The translations under genes were made by a program, and so were the position numbers. A stretch of 64,000 bases of DNA. Origin: Microbacterium sp. ET2 (lineage in GTDB: Bacteria; Actinomycetota; Actinomycetes; Actinomycetales; Microbacteriaceae). Positions 43,930 to 53,417 of this stretch are shown here, one piece after another; within the stretch, counting starts at the first letter, position 1, and every line of letters begins with the position of its first letter. The notes below the pieces were generated by a model, which was given only the letters and a program-made list of their open reading frames with translations, did not search any database and was not told the origin of the DNA. Where the stretch lies: assembly GCF_030347395.1 (NCBI RefSeq), contig NZ_CP128170.1:1488001-1552000 (forward strand), in the 5' to 3' direction.

Positions 43930-45803
43930 TCGTGGACACGACGACAGCTGGCATGACGACGAGGGGCTTCTTCGCACCGGTGAACACCACGCTCCTCTCC
44001 GGACGCCCTCTGCGCAAGCCCTTCACCCCCACGGGCGGGACCCTCCACAGATGGCGCCAGCGCAACTCGCAGTCCTCGATTCCGCACGGGATCGAATGGA
44101 TGTCGCGCGGCCACTATCTGAGCAACCTCGAGCGAGCCGCCGACCGTCGACACGGTGGATTCACCGGGATGCACTGGATGGATTCCGACCTGTACAAACT
44201 GCTCGAGGCCATCGCGTGGGACGCCGACGGCTCATCGGACGCGATGACCTTCTTCGACTCCACGACCGAGCTTCTGGAGCGGGCCCAGCTCGCCGACGGA
44301 TACCTCAACTCCTACTACCAGGTCGCCGCTCCCCAGGATCAATGGTCTGACTTCGCCTTCGGCCACGAGATGTACCTCGGCGGACACCTCATCCAAGCCG
44401 GAGTAGCCGCGTCCCGCGCGCGAGGAGAACGTCGTCTGCTTGACATCGGGATCTGGTTCGCTGACCACCTATGGGAGTTGTTCGGCCCGTCCGGAGAGGA
44501 GCGCATTGACGGACATCCCGAGATCGAGCTCGCCCTCGTCGACCTGTTCCGCGAGACGCTCGACGAGAAGTACCTCGAGCTTGCCCGCCTCATGCTCGAC
44601 CGGCGGGGCCATGGACTCCTCGGCGAGGGACACTTCGGCAAGTTCTACTGCCAGGACGAGGTGCCGTTCCGTGAACGGACCGAGCTGACCGGCCACGCTG
44701 TCCGAGCCGCGTACCTCGCGATCGGCGCAACCGACATCGCGATCGAGACCGGCGATCAAGAGCTGCTCGATCGCTGCATCCTTCTATGGGAAAGAACGAC
44801 CGCCCGGAAGGCCTTCCTCACAGGGGGAATCGGATCCCGCCATTTCCACGAAGCGCTCGGCGCGGACTGGGAGCTGCCGCCCGACCGCGCATACCAGGAG
44901 ACGTGCGCATCGATCGCGATGGCGTGGTGGAGCCACCGCCTGATGGTGGCGACCGGCCGCCCGGAGTTCGCCGAGCACCTGCAGCGCGTCACACTGAACG
45001 CGATCGCCGCGAGCGTCTCAGACGACGGATGCCGCTTCTTCTATCGCAACCCGCTGATGCAGCGCACCCTCGAACCCTCGCCCCCCGCCGATGCGCTCCT
45101 GGAAGAGCGAATCGACATCGGCACGAGGGCGAGCTGGTACAACACCGCGTGCTGCCCCCCGAACCTCATGCGGTTCTTCAGCACCCTCCCCCACCTGATG
45201 GCGTTCGAGCTGGACAACAGCATCGTCGTCGCACTCCCCGAGATCGGACGCGTCGACACCGTGCTCTCCACGGGAAAGCGTCAAGAGGTGGCCATCGATC
45301 GCTACGAGCCGGAAATCGGCGTGCTGGAGGTCGGCGAAAGAACCGATCCGTTCACGATCGCCGCATCCCTCTCGCGACCCCAGCTTCGGGTCTCGCCCGA
45401 CCAAAGCACGACCTTCGCGTGGAATCCGGGTCCCGTGATCGTTCGGCCGCACCCGCGGGTGGACGCCGTCCGTGGACAGATCGCGATCGTTCACTCGGAT
45501 GTCGTCTACGCGGTCGAGACCGCCGACGAGGCCGCAATCGACGATCTGCTCGACCTCCGGGTGAACACCAATACGCCGATCACCGTTGACGGATCCCCCC
45601 ACGACGGCGCACCGAGCTCGATCACGGTGGACGCGCGCGTCGTCAGTTCACCGGACGACACCGCATTCCACCTCGCGCCCGAGGATGCGCCACCCCCCGC
45701 CGAATCCGCCACCGTCACGCTGCGACCGTGGCGTGCGTGGGCGCAGACACAGCCCACCGTCATGCGCGTGTGGCTGCCCACATCCGAGGAGAACGCGCCG
45801 TGA
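43926..45803 (+). CDS. Beta-L-arabinofuranosidase, glycoside hydrolase family 127
   Basis: 625 residues, no signal peptide. An (alpha/alpha)6 barrel followed by beta-sandwich domains. The zinc-cysteine catalytic set of GH127 is visible: Glu325 and Cys327 in AYQETCASIAMAWW, Cys409 and Cys410 in YNTACCPPNLMRFF, one of which is the nucleophile. DSDLYKLLEAIAW and HEMYLGGHLIQAGVA also fit. It releases L-arabinofuranose from beta-linked oligosaccharides such as those of hydroxyproline-rich glycoproteins or arabinogalactan. Overlaps the permease upstream (ATGA) and the isomerase downstream (GTGA), so it is a core member of this operon. Confidence 0.92.
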   Translation: MIVDTTTAGMTTRGFFAPVNTTLLSGRPLRKPFTPTGGTLHRWRQRNSQSSIPHGIEWMSRGHYLSNLERAADRRHGGFTGMHWMDSDLYKLLEAIAWDADGSSDAMTFFDSTTELLERAQLADGYLNSYYQVAAPQDQWSDFAFGHEMYLGGHLIQAGVAASRARGERRLLDIGIWFADHLWELFGPSGEERIDGHPEIELALVDLFRETLDEKYLELARLMLDRRGHGLLGEGHFGKFYCQDEVPFRERTELTGHAVRAAYLAIGATDIAIETGDQELLDRCILLWERTTARKAFLTGGIGSRHFHEALGADWELPPDRAYQETCASIAMAWWSHRLMVATGRPEFAEHLQRVTLNAIAASVSDDGCRFFYRNPLMQRTLEPSPPADALLEERIDIGTRASWYNTACCPPNLMRFFSTLPHLMAFELDNSIVVALPEIGRVDTVLSTGKRQEVAIDRYEPEIGVLEVGERTDPFTIAASLSRPQLRVSPDQSTTFAWNPGPVIVRPHPRVDAVRGQIAIVHSDVVYAVETADEAAIDDLLDLRVNTNTPITVDGSPHDGAPSSITVDARVVSSPDDTAFHLAPEDAPPPAESATVTLRPWRAWAQTQPTVMRVWLPTSEENAP

Positions 45804-47503
45804 CCTACCTTCTCCCTGCCATTCAAGATGCGCCGCCCGCGACGGAGCGAACCGCCTGGCTCATCGCATCCGGAGACCTCCGCGAGAGTGCGAACATCGC
45901 AGGATGGCCCACCCAAATCGAGATGGAGACGAAGATCGCCGCCGTCTTCGCCGAGGAAGGATGGAACGTCCAGCGGGCGCATCCGGTGGACCCCGTCACG
46001 GGTCACGGCTTCATCTCCAGCCAGCGGATGGGCATGGATGTCTTCCGCGACATCCCGCGAGACACTCCCCTCATCGTCGCGGAAGCTGTCTGGCAGTACT
46101 CGCATCACATCCTCGCCGGCCTGCGCACACAGCGGGGCCCGATCCTCACCGTCGCCAACTTCTCCGGCGCCTGGCCAGGGCTCGTCGGGCTCCTCAACCT
46201 CAACGCATGTCTGACGAAGATGGGCGTTCCCTTCTCCACCACATGGTCCGTCGACTTCGACGACGACTGGTTCCGATCCGCCATCCGCGAATGGATCGAC
46301 ACCGGCCACATCACGCACGACGACAGCCATGTTCGCGCCCTGCCGAACCTCCCGTCGACACCGGAGGTCGAGCTCGGCCAAGCCCTCGCAGAACAACTGA
46401 AGCGAGAGAAGGCGATCATCGGGGTCTTCGACGAGGGCTGCATGGGCATGTACAACGCGATCATCGACGACGAGCTGCTCAACCCCACCGGAATCTACAA
46501 GGAGCGTCTGTCGCAGTCCGCGCTCTACGCCGAGATGCTGACGGTCGATGCCGAAGAAGCAGAAGCCGTCATCGCGTGGCTCGTCGACCGGGGGATGAGC
46601 TTCCGCTTCGGCGACGATCCCACCACCGAGCTCACGCGGGCGCAGGTCGTGTCGCAGGCCAGGATGTACATCGCCGCGCTCCGGATCGCCGACGACTTCG
46701 GCCTCGCCGCGGTGGGCATCCAGTACCAACAGGGCCTCAAGGACCTCGTGCCGGCATCCGATCTCGCAGAGGGACTTCTCAACTCGACCAACCGCCCTCC
46801 CGTGATGTCAAGAGACGGCACACGCGAACTCGTCCCCGGACGCCCCCTCCCCCATTTCAACGAGGCCGACGAGGGAGTCGCGGTGGATGCTCTCGTGACC
46901 GACCGCGTTTGGCGTGCAATGGGATTACTTCCCGATAACACGCTCCATGACATCCGATGGGGAGAGGATTTCGGCGGCGAGTTCGTCTGGACCTATGAGA
47001 TCTCGGGTTCGGTACCGGGCTCGCACCTCGGAGGCTGGCAGTACGCGGAAGGATGGCGGCAGTCTCCGGTCTTCTTCCCGGCCGGCGGCTCGACCGTCAA
47101 CGGCGTGAGCAAGCCTGGTGACGTGGTTCTCTCACGCGTCTTCGTAGAAGGCGGGGCTCTGCACGTGGACCTCTTCCGAGGCACCGTGATCGATCTCCCC
47201 GCGCGCGAGAGCGACCGGCGCAAGGAGGCGACGAACCCGGAATGGCCAATTGCACATGTCGTGCTGCACGGTGTGACACGGAATCAGTTCATGGCGCGGC
47301 ATCGGGCCAATCACGTTCAGCTTGTGTACGCCCCCGATGCCGAGTTGGCTGACAAGGCACTGATCGCGAAGGCCGCCATGTTCGAGCGGATCGGAGTTCG
47401 TGTCCATCTTGTAGGCGACGTAGCGGCTGGCGGCGCGCGTCCCATTGATACCGAAGCCCGGGTGCCCTCGCCCAGCGCCGTTCACAGTGTGCCGCAGGTC
47501 TGA
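45800..47503 (+). CDS. L-fucose/D-arabinose isomerase-like protein
   Basis: 567 residues from GTG overlapping the GH127 stop. Resembles the FucI family (aldose-ketose isomerase, Mn-dependent) in length and in FDEGCMGMYNAIIDDELLN, the metal-binding Glu/Asp region around residue 215. LLNSTNRPPV, LPHFNEADEGVAVDALVTDR and MARHRANHVQLVYAP near the C-terminus give the expected Asn/His region. Placed after GH127 it may isomerise the released pentose or another deoxy sugar, but no kinase follows in this operon. Last gene of the operon; 47504-47637 shows nothing clear. Confidence 0.75.
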   Translation: MTYLLPAIQDAPPATERTAWLIASGDLRESANIAGWPTQIEMETKIAAVFAEEGWNVQRAHPVDPVTGHGFISSQRMGMDVFRDIPRDTPLIVAEAVWQYSHHILAGLRTQRGPILTVANFSGAWPGLVGLLNLNACLTKMGVPFSTTWSVDFDDDWFRSAIREWIDTGHITHDDSHVRALPNLPSTPEVELGQALAEQLKREKAIIGVFDEGCMGMYNAIIDDELLNPTGIYKERLSQSALYAEMLTVDAEEAEAVIAWLVDRGMSFRFGDDPTTELTRAQVVSQARMYIAALRIADDFGLAAVGIQYQQGLKDLVPASDLAEGLLNSTNRPPVMSRDGTRELVPGRPLPHFNEADEGVAVDALVTDRVWRAMGLLPDNTLHDIRWGEDFGGEFVWTYEISGSVPGSHLGGWQYAEGWRQSPVFFPAGGSTVNGVSKPGDVVLSRVFVEGGALHVDLFRGTVIDLPARESDRRKEATNPEWPIAHVVLHGVTRNQFMARHRANHVQLVYAPDAELADKALIAKAAMFERIGVRVHLVGDVAAGGARPIDTEARVPSPSAVHSVPQV

Positions 47504-47637
47504 GGAAAGTGATTCCGCCCAGCTTTCTGACCTTCGTTTGCCTCACTTGCGTCGGGGCAAAGAGCGACGGCTATCACCCGCGGCTGTGGCCATGGCTCGC
47601 GTCAATTGCTTGGCACAAGATCGCGGCCGTCGCGACG

Positions 47638-48276
47638 TCAGACGACTACCGCGGGTGCGTTGTAGCGGAGGAGTGAGGCGGCAGCGATGGGCTCGAGCGG
47701 GTCGAACACCCGCGGAAGGGTCAGTGTTGTGAGAGCGGTGTTCTCCAGTCGCGGGAAACGACGCCGATAGTCGTCCAACGGGATCCCCATCGCTGCGCAC
47801 AACATCAGCCGGATGAGTGTCGTGTGGGCGACGACTGCGATCGTGGCACCGTCACCGACTCCTCTCACGGCGTCAGCAACCGACGCCCAGCCCCGGTTGA
47901 CCGCGAGGGACCCCATTTCCCCCTGAGGCAGCGGGGTCGAGGCGGGCTTGGCGAGGAACGCTTCCAAGTCGTGGGGGAACTCTCGGCGCATTTCGTCTCG
48001 CGTCAACCCTTCGGCTCGTCCGAAGTCGACTTCGCGAAGTCGCGAATCCACGACCAAGGGGACCCCAGCCGCCGTCGCCACCACTTGCGCGGTGAGGGTC
48101 GCTCGAGTGAGATCCGACGTGGCGACGACGTCGATGGCGGCGTCTCGCGCCCAGGGCGACAGCGCCTGAGCCTGGGCTCGTCCACGGTCGGTCAGTTGCA
48201 CATCCGTAACACCGGCATAACGATTCTCCGCGTGCCAGACCGTTTCGCCGTGCCGCAGCAGGTGAAGAGTGATCAT
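47638..48276 (-). CDS. Histidine phosphatase (phosphoglycerate-mutase-like) family protein
   Basis: 212 residues. Catalytic RHG motif LLRHGETVW (His9), second Arg/Glu region LREVDFGRAEGLT and second His in VVAHTTLIRLML. Family members are phosphatases or mutases; in an operon with two sugar kinases a sugar-phosphate phosphatase is plausible (inference). Start ATG overlaps the stop of the upstream FGGY kinase (ATGA). Last gene of the minus-strand DeoR-controlled operon. Confidence 0.85.
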   Translation of the reverse strand: MITLHLLRHGETVWHAENRYAGVTDVQLTDRGRAQAQALSPWARDAAIDVVATSDLTRATLTAQVVATAAGVPLVVDSRLREVDFGRAEGLTRDEMRREFPHDLEAFLAKPASTPLPQGEMGSLAVNRGWASVADAVRGVGDGATIAVVAHTTLIRLMLCAAMGIPLDDYRRRFPRLENTALTTLTLPRVFDPLEPIAAASLLRYNAPAVVV

Positions 48277-49763
48277 TTCACGCCGCTCATCGCTGCGTCG
48301 CGCAGACCAGCGGGGATCCAGCCCCGATCGAACAGGTGTGCGACGAATGTCGCGTAACCCTCAGAAAGCGCAGCTTCGCGAGATGCGGTCGGACCGACAG
48401 GCTTCACCTCGGGCACCATACGCTTGGCGACAGCGACGAGAGGATCGCCCGTCCTTGGGTCGTTGCGATGCTCTAAGCTCGCGGCCGCGAGCATCGCCAT
48501 GCCGACAGCCCCCTCGCCGTGGACGGCCGGGGAGATGTCGCGCCCCAGCATGTCCGCTCGGAGCTGGTTCCATGCGGAGTTTTTCGCTCCTCCCCCCGTG
48601 ACGAAGACCTTCCCCCCGATGTCGTATCCCACCCAACGAAGCAGGTCGTAACCGAGCCGCTCCACGTACGCGACACCGTACAGAATCGCTGAGAACAGCT
48701 CGTCGTCATCACCGCTGGGCAGGAACCCCGTGGCATCCGGGGCCACAAAGGGAAATCGCTCACCGCGGCCGACCAGCGCGTATGCGATCGGCGGTGGCGC
48801 CGTCGGGTTGAAACGCTCCGTAAGCTTCCCGAGGTCCCGCCCCGGGAGTAGCTTCGTCATCACCCCGGCGCCCGAACTCGATGCGCCACCGGGATACCAC
48901 CCCCCGCCAAAGGGAGCTCGATGCGCATAGACGGCGCCCGTCGGGTCGACGTGCCGAACGCCAGCCGATCCCTTCACGACGAGGGTCGTGCCGAGCACGG
49001 AGTTCCAGTCCCCCGGGTGGAGGGCGCCGGAAGCGATCTGGGCGGCGCATCCATCGGTCATCCCAGAGACGATGAGGCACCCCTGCGGGAGACCCGTCGC
49101 GGAACTCGCGACCGGTCCGACCTCTCCGATCACCATTCCGGACGCAACGACGTTGTTCACGACATCAACCGGGATTCCTAACGCCGAGAACACCGTCTCT
49201 GGCCAGGCGATCTCATCGAGGTCTACTCCGGTTTTCAGGGCCGAGCTGAGATCGGAGGGCAGGAGCCTTCCGGCGAGCATCGAGGTGATGACATCCGGCT
49301 GATGGGCGATGACCGTGTTCTGCTCAAGCGGACTCTCACGCAACATCTGCATGAGAGTCGGCAGGCCCCACGATGCCTGCATCCGATACCCCAATCGAGA
49401 CCACACTTCCGAGCCGGCGTCGTCGACGTCTGGAAGCAGTCCGGCACCACGCCGATCGTCGTACATCACACCGACACCGCGCGGCGCGCCGGTGCGTGCG
49501 TCGACGGCGACGAGCGTCCCGGACGTGCCGGAGACCGAAACGCCCAGCGGCCCGACTCCGTTCGGAAGGGCGGCGGTGACGGCACGCAGAGCCGCGGCCG
49601 TCGCCGCGATCCATTCCCCGGGATGTTGCTCGTGTCGACCCCCGGTCCTGATACTGTGCAGCGGCTGGGCGGCCGTTGACATCACCACGCCGTCGTGCGC
49701 CACCGCGACGGCGCGGACACTCTGGGTGCCGAGGTCCACCCCGACCCACGAAGCGGCGCTCAC
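48273..49763 (-). CDS. FGGY-family carbohydrate kinase (a)
   Basis: 496 residues from GTG overlapping the stop of the preceding kinase gene. N-terminal VGVDLGTQSVRAVAV and the adenosine motif KVFVTGGGAKNSAWNQLRAD identify the FGGY fold; GVSVSGTSGTLVAVD, VMYDDRRGAG and GMTDGCAAQIASGA lie between. The closest known types are ribulo/xylulokinase-like. Substrate unknown. Tandem with a second FGGY kinase, to which it is clearly divergent rather than a recent duplicate. Confidence 0.88.
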   Translation of the reverse strand: MSAASWVGVDLGTQSVRAVAVAHDGVVMSTAAQPLHSIRTGGRHEQHPGEWIAATAAALRAVTAALPNGVGPLGVSVSGTSGTLVAVDARTGAPRGVGVMYDDRRGAGLLPDVDDAGSEVWSRLGYRMQASWGLPTLMQMLRESPLEQNTVIAHQPDVITSMLAGRLLPSDLSSALKTGVDLDEIAWPETVFSALGIPVDVVNNVVASGMVIGEVGPVASSATGLPQGCLIVSGMTDGCAAQIASGALHPGDWNSVLGTTLVVKGSAGVRHVDPTGAVYAHRAPFGGGWYPGGASSSGAGVMTKLLPGRDLGKLTERFNPTAPPPIAYALVGRGERFPFVAPDATGFLPSGDDDELFSAILYGVAYVERLGYDLLRWVGYDIGGKVFVTGGGAKNSAWNQLRADMLGRDISPAVHGEGAVGMAMLAAASLEHRNDPRTGDPLVAVAKRMVPEVKPVGPTASREAALSEGYATFVAHLFDRGWIPAGLRDAAMSGVK

Positions 49764-51262
49764 CGTTCTTTGTCCGTCGTCCGCCAGGTTACCCAGCGCT
49801 CAGCCAGCGCGACTCTTGTACGAAGAAAGTCTGTGTGGCGCTCGTCGAAGAACTCGCGGACCCCCGGATCCGGTGCGTAGGAGGCGCCGCGGATGACCAC
49901 GCGCTCCGCGGCCTCCTCGAGATCGCTGAATGAACCGTTGGCGACGGCGGCGTACATCATCGCACCCTTCGCACCGATCTGAGTTCCCTGCACCCGAACG
50001 ACCGGAACACCGGTGACGTCGGCAATAACCTGGCACCAGACCTCGCTCGCTGACCCGCCGCCGGAGAGTATGAGCTCGCGCGGATGAGCGCCTGAGGCGT
50101 CGAGGCAGTCGCGGATGGTGTGTGCGAGGCCCTCGAGAACCCCCCGAGCCACGTCCTCCTGCCGCGTGCTCACCTTCAGACCGAGGATTGCGCCGCGGGC
50201 GTCCGGATCCAAGAAGGGCATCCTCTCCCCCGCCTCCGCCAGGTACGGAAGTACCCTCACGCCCCGGGCTCCGGGCACAGACCTTGCCGCAAGAGCTGTC
50301 ACTTCCTCAGCAGCCGCAAGACCCATGACGCCCCGCGCCCAATGGACGACCTCGGTACCCGCCAGCGTCGGGAAGACCCGTGTTGCGCGTGAGCCGTCGA
50401 TTCCGAGGAGTGTCAGACCCGTGGGTGCGCCCTGGGTGTCTGGGGCTTCCGTGATGATCCCTGTGCACAGCGTCGTTCCGAGGATGCAGAACGCCGAGCC
50501 TGTCGCGACGCATCCCCCGCCAACCGCCGTGGACAGCACGTCGTATGGAGCCAGCGTCACGGGAAGCCCTGGCTGAAGACGCATCTCCCGAGCGGCGCGG
50601 GGACTGAGTGCAGCTGTAAGGTCGCGCGCGCCGAGAACAACGGGCAGCTTCGCTTTGATATCGGCCAAATCGAAGAGCTCGATGATCTCCTCGGAGTACT
50701 GACCGGTCCGCACGTCTAGCCATGGAGCGGAAGCCTCCGACGGGTGCAGTCCGCGCCGGCCGGTGAGCGATTCGAAGAGCCAGCTGCCGCACGTGACGAC
50801 ATCGCGGACATCTGCGAGCGCATCTGGGTCGTTCTCAAGGAACCAGCTGAGGATGGCGTGGGGCAGCCCAAGATTGCCGAGCGAACCGTTGATGCGAAAC
50901 GCCTCTTCGAGTCGGCCGTCATCGGTCCAGCGGTCGACAATCTGCACCGCTCGCGCATCGTTCCACAGCACGGCGGGACGCGCGGGCTGGCCGTCGCCTC
51001 GGATCATCCATGCGCCGTCGCCCTGCGCGGTGAGGGCGATCCGGCTGATCGTACCCGGAGCGCGTCGAGCAGCTTCTGCGGCGCACGCGAAGGCCATCTC
51101 GCGCACCTCCGCCATGTCCTGCTCAATCCATCCAGGATGGGGAGAAGACAGCGCGGTAGGCCGGGAAACAACCACCTTCTCGTCACCGCCACCGTCGAAG
51201 ACGACGGCCTTGATAACGCTCGTCCCTGCGTCGATCGCGAGCGTGAGGTCGTCGCCCGTCAT
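49760..51262 (-). CDS. FGGY-family carbohydrate kinase (b)
   Basis: 500 residues, ATG overlapping the stop of the D-2-hydroxyacid dehydrogenase (ATGA). FGGY marks: LAIDAGTSVIKAVVFD, ALTAQGDGAWMI, VLWNDARA, GTTLCTGIITE and the adenosine motif ELILSGGGSASEVWCQVIAD. Resembles erythritol/L-xylulose-type kinases in the N-terminal half. Substrate unknown. Two non-identical FGGY kinases in one operon suggest either two substrates or sequential phosphorylation. Confidence 0.88.
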   Translation of the reverse strand: MTGDDLTLAIDAGTSVIKAVVFDGGGDEKVVVSRPTALSSPHPGWIEQDMAEVREMAFACAAEAARRAPGTISRIALTAQGDGAWMIRGDGQPARPAVLWNDARAVQIVDRWTDDGRLEEAFRINGSLGNLGLPHAILSWFLENDPDALADVRDVVTCGSWLFESLTGRRGLHPSEASAPWLDVRTGQYSEEIIELFDLADIKAKLPVVLGARDLTAALSPRAAREMRLQPGLPVTLAPYDVLSTAVGGGCVATGSAFCILGTTLCTGIITEAPDTQGAPTGLTLLGIDGSRATRVFPTLAGTEVVHWARGVMGLAAAEEVTALAARSVPGARGVRVLPYLAEAGERMPFLDPDARGAILGLKVSTRQEDVARGVLEGLAHTIRDCLDASGAHPRELILSGGGSASEVWCQVIADVTGVPVVRVQGTQIGAKGAMMYAAVANGSFSDLEEAAERVVIRGASYAPDPGVREFFDERHTDFLRTRVALAERWVTWRTTDKER

Positions 51263-52323
51263 GATGTCGGAACAAGATTCAAGGTCGTGAGCACCGCGGG
51301 ATTCGCGACGTGCAGAGGCGTTCGATCATCGAGGAAGCGAGCGACGTCGCGAGCGACGATGTCGGCCGCGCGCATAGCGGTCTGGCGAGTCGCGCCCGCC
51401 AGGTGCGGAGTGACGACCGCATTCGGCTCGACAAACAGCGGCCAGTCTCCCGGGGGCGGTTCGACGTCGTAAACGTCGAGCGCGACCGCGCCGAGTCGCC
51501 CGGACTGTAAAAGGCCGGGGAGTGGCGCGTAGTCGAGAAGCCCTCCTCGCGCGGTGTTGACGAGCACTGCACCACGGGGGAGCAGGTTCAGCGCGCGCTC
51601 GTCGATCATCCGCTCGGTCTCTGGGGTCAGACGCGCGTGCAGACTTACGACCGCGCTGCGCGAGAGGAGCTCATCCAGACCATCGACTGCCTCGACGCCG
51701 TCACTCGCAAGGGTCGCGGAATCGGTGTAGGGGTCGTACACGATGATGTCGGCACCGAAGGCTTTCAAGATCCTGGCGACGATGCGACCGATGGCGCCAT
51801 AGCCGACCAGGCCCACCGTCGCACCGTGAAGTTCGACTCCGACGTTCTCCCACGCGTAATGGTCGCCCCGCCACGCACCGTTCTTCAGTTCGGAGTTCGT
51901 GAACGGGATGCGCCTCATGGCCGAAAGAGTGAGGCCCACCGCGAACTCTGCAGCCGCTTGTGCGTTACGTCCGGGGGCGAAAGTCACAAGGACACCGGCG
52001 TCCGTCGCCGCCTGCAGATCGACATTGACCGGCCCGCCGCGGCACACCCCGACCATGCGCAGGTCCGGCGAGGCGTCGAACACTTCGGCGGTGAACGGTG
52101 CCATCTGCGTTAGGGCGATGTGCGCACCCGCGACGGCGTCGATCGTCTCTTCGATCGTCCCACTTGCCTCGAGCACATCACCCACCTCCCCGAACGGCTC
52201 TTGGGGCCAATCCAGTGTGATCGCTCGGAAGGTCGTCGCCGCACCATCAATCTCTCGCTCGAGAGCCGAGCGGAAGAGATCTGGAGTGACGAACCCGTCG
52301 GCGGCGATGGCGATCATCGGCAT
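51259..52323 (-). CDS. D-isomer 2-hydroxyacid dehydrogenase
   Basis: 354 residues, AAGGAGG 6 bases before ATG. Rossmann motif GLVGYGAIGRIVARIL, catalytic Arg in VLVNTARGGLLDY and His in VVTPHLAGATRQTA. First gene of the operon with two FGGY kinases and a histidine phosphatase. In this place it may act on a sugar acid or keto-acid intermediate. The promoter region upstream carries one copy of the TTGAYRTTTTWACM motif. Confidence 0.9.
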   Translation of the reverse strand: MPMIAIAADGFVTPDLFRSALEREIDGAATTFRAITLDWPQEPFGEVGDVLEASGTIEETIDAVAGAHIALTQMAPFTAEVFDASPDLRMVGVCRGGPVNVDLQAATDAGVLVTFAPGRNAQAAAEFAVGLTLSAMRRIPFTNSELKNGAWRGDHYAWENVGVELHGATVGLVGYGAIGRIVARILKAFGADIIVYDPYTDSATLASDGVEAVDGLDELLSRSAVVSLHARLTPETERMIDERALNLLPRGAVLVNTARGGLLDYAPLPGLLQSGRLGAVALDVYDVEPPPGDWPLFVEPNAVVTPHLAGATRQTAMRAADIVARDVARFLDDRTPLHVANPAVLTTLNLVPTS

Positions 52324-52393
52324 GACGTGCCTCCTTGCATGCGTCTGAACCGACGTCAGGTCGATTCCGCATGAGGACTATAACATCCAGAAT

Positions 52394-52407
52394 GGTAAAA
52401 ATATCAA
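52394..52407 (-). promoter_or_regulatory. DeoR-type operator copy 1 (TTGATATTTTTACC)
   Basis: On the minus strand TTGATATTTTTACC, about 70 bases upstream of the dehydrogenase start. Matches two copies before the binding-protein gene at 53287 and 53307. It is AT-rich in otherwise GC-rich DNA. Confidence 0.6.
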
Positions 52408-52440
52408 TCCCGGCGAAGCGATCCCCGACGGAGCGGGGGA

Positions 52441-53232
52441 TCACCGTGATGAGAGCGACGCAACGTGGACCGTGGCGTGATCAGCGATACGCTCCCGCAC
52501 TCGGGGCTCCACATCCTCGGTCAGGATGACGTCGGTGAACTCGGAGATCGGAAGGTATCGGTGCAGGGACGTGTGGCCGACTTTCGAGCCGTCCATCATG
52601 AGCACCCGGCGTCGGCCGGACTGCAGCATGGCCCGCTTCATCGTCACGATGTCCTGCTCTTGGTGGTACGTCAACCGGTCATCCATCGTCGAGGTCGACT
52701 GGAAAGCGATGTCGACCGCATACGCCTCAAGGTTCGTCTGATCCGGGGGTGCGATGAAGGAGTCGTGCGTGCGGGAGTACGCTCCTCCGATCATGATGAG
52801 GTGCACATCCGCGGCCTCTTTGAGAAGTGAAAGAACCTGGCAGTAGTTCGTCACGACCGTCAAAGGAGCGGACGCCGAGAGCAGCTGACCAAGCGCAAGG
52901 ACGGTCGTGGAGTCGTCGAGCATGAGAGACATGCCCGGCTCCACGAAGGAAATGGCGACTTTGGCCAGAGCCACCTTCTCCTCCGTGCGGCGCAGGAGAC
53001 GGAACTCGGAGCTCGACTCGAAGACGCTTGTCGGGAGCGCGGAGACGCCGCCGTGGAACTTCCTTACAAGATTGCGTGCAGCGAGATCTTCGAGGTCGCG
53101 GTGAACCGTCATAGCACTGCGCCCGGTGAGCTCGATGAGTTCGGCGGCCGTGGCGGAACCGACGCGCAGCACATGATCGAGGATGATCCGCTGACGAGCG
53201 GCGCGGGAGATCGCACCCGCAGCAGTAGCCAT
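52441..53232 (-). CDS. DeoR-family transcriptional regulator
   Basis: 263 residues from ATG 53232 with GGAGGGAG upstream; the longer frame would read through the promoter of the divergent gene. DeoR helix-turn-helix at about 10-65 (ISRAARQRIILDHVLRVGSA, LIELTGRSAMTVHRDLEDLA, NLVRKFHGGVSALP), then the sugar-phosphate-sensing DeoRC domain (VEPGMSLMLDDSTTVLALGQ, LTVVTNYCQVLSLL, MMDGSKVGHTSLHRY). Lies between the kinase operon and the importer, with shared motifs in both control regions, so it likely regulates both and itself. Confidence 0.92.
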   Translation of the reverse strand: MATAAGAISRAARQRIILDHVLRVGSATAAELIELTGRSAMTVHRDLEDLAARNLVRKFHGGVSALPTSVFESSSEFRLLRRTEEKVALAKVAISFVEPGMSLMLDDSTTVLALGQLLSASAPLTVVTNYCQVLSLLKEAADVHLIMIGGAYSRTHDSFIAPPDQTNLEAYAVDIAFQSTSTMDDRLTYHQEQDIVTMKRAMLQSGRRRVLMMDGSKVGHTSLHRYLPISEFTDVILTEDVEPRVRERIADHATVHVASLSSR

Positions 53233-53286
53233 GTCGTTGCTCCCTCCATCGAGCATGTTATCGGGACGAGTGCGACTTACTGGACT

Positions 53287-53337
53287 TTGATGTTTTAACA
53301 CTCTCATTGACATTTTTACCGCTGTCGTTGATATAGT
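53287..53337 (+). promoter_or_regulatory. Importer promoter with two DeoR-type operator copies
   Basis: TTGATGTTTTAACA (53287-53300) and TTGACATTTTTACC (53307-53320) are direct repeats of TTGAYRTTTTWACM, spaced 20 bases. The second includes the -35 element TTGACA (53307-53312), with -10 candidates TGATAT (53329-53334) or TATAGT (53332-53337). Repressor binding would block the promoter. Confidence 0.65.
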
Positions 53338-53417
53338 CGGCCGAGCGACGGCTGAGTAAGCGGTCAGCGCATCTGCATCGTCAGCACCCCAGCACCGGGG
53401 CTCAAAGAGGAGATTCG

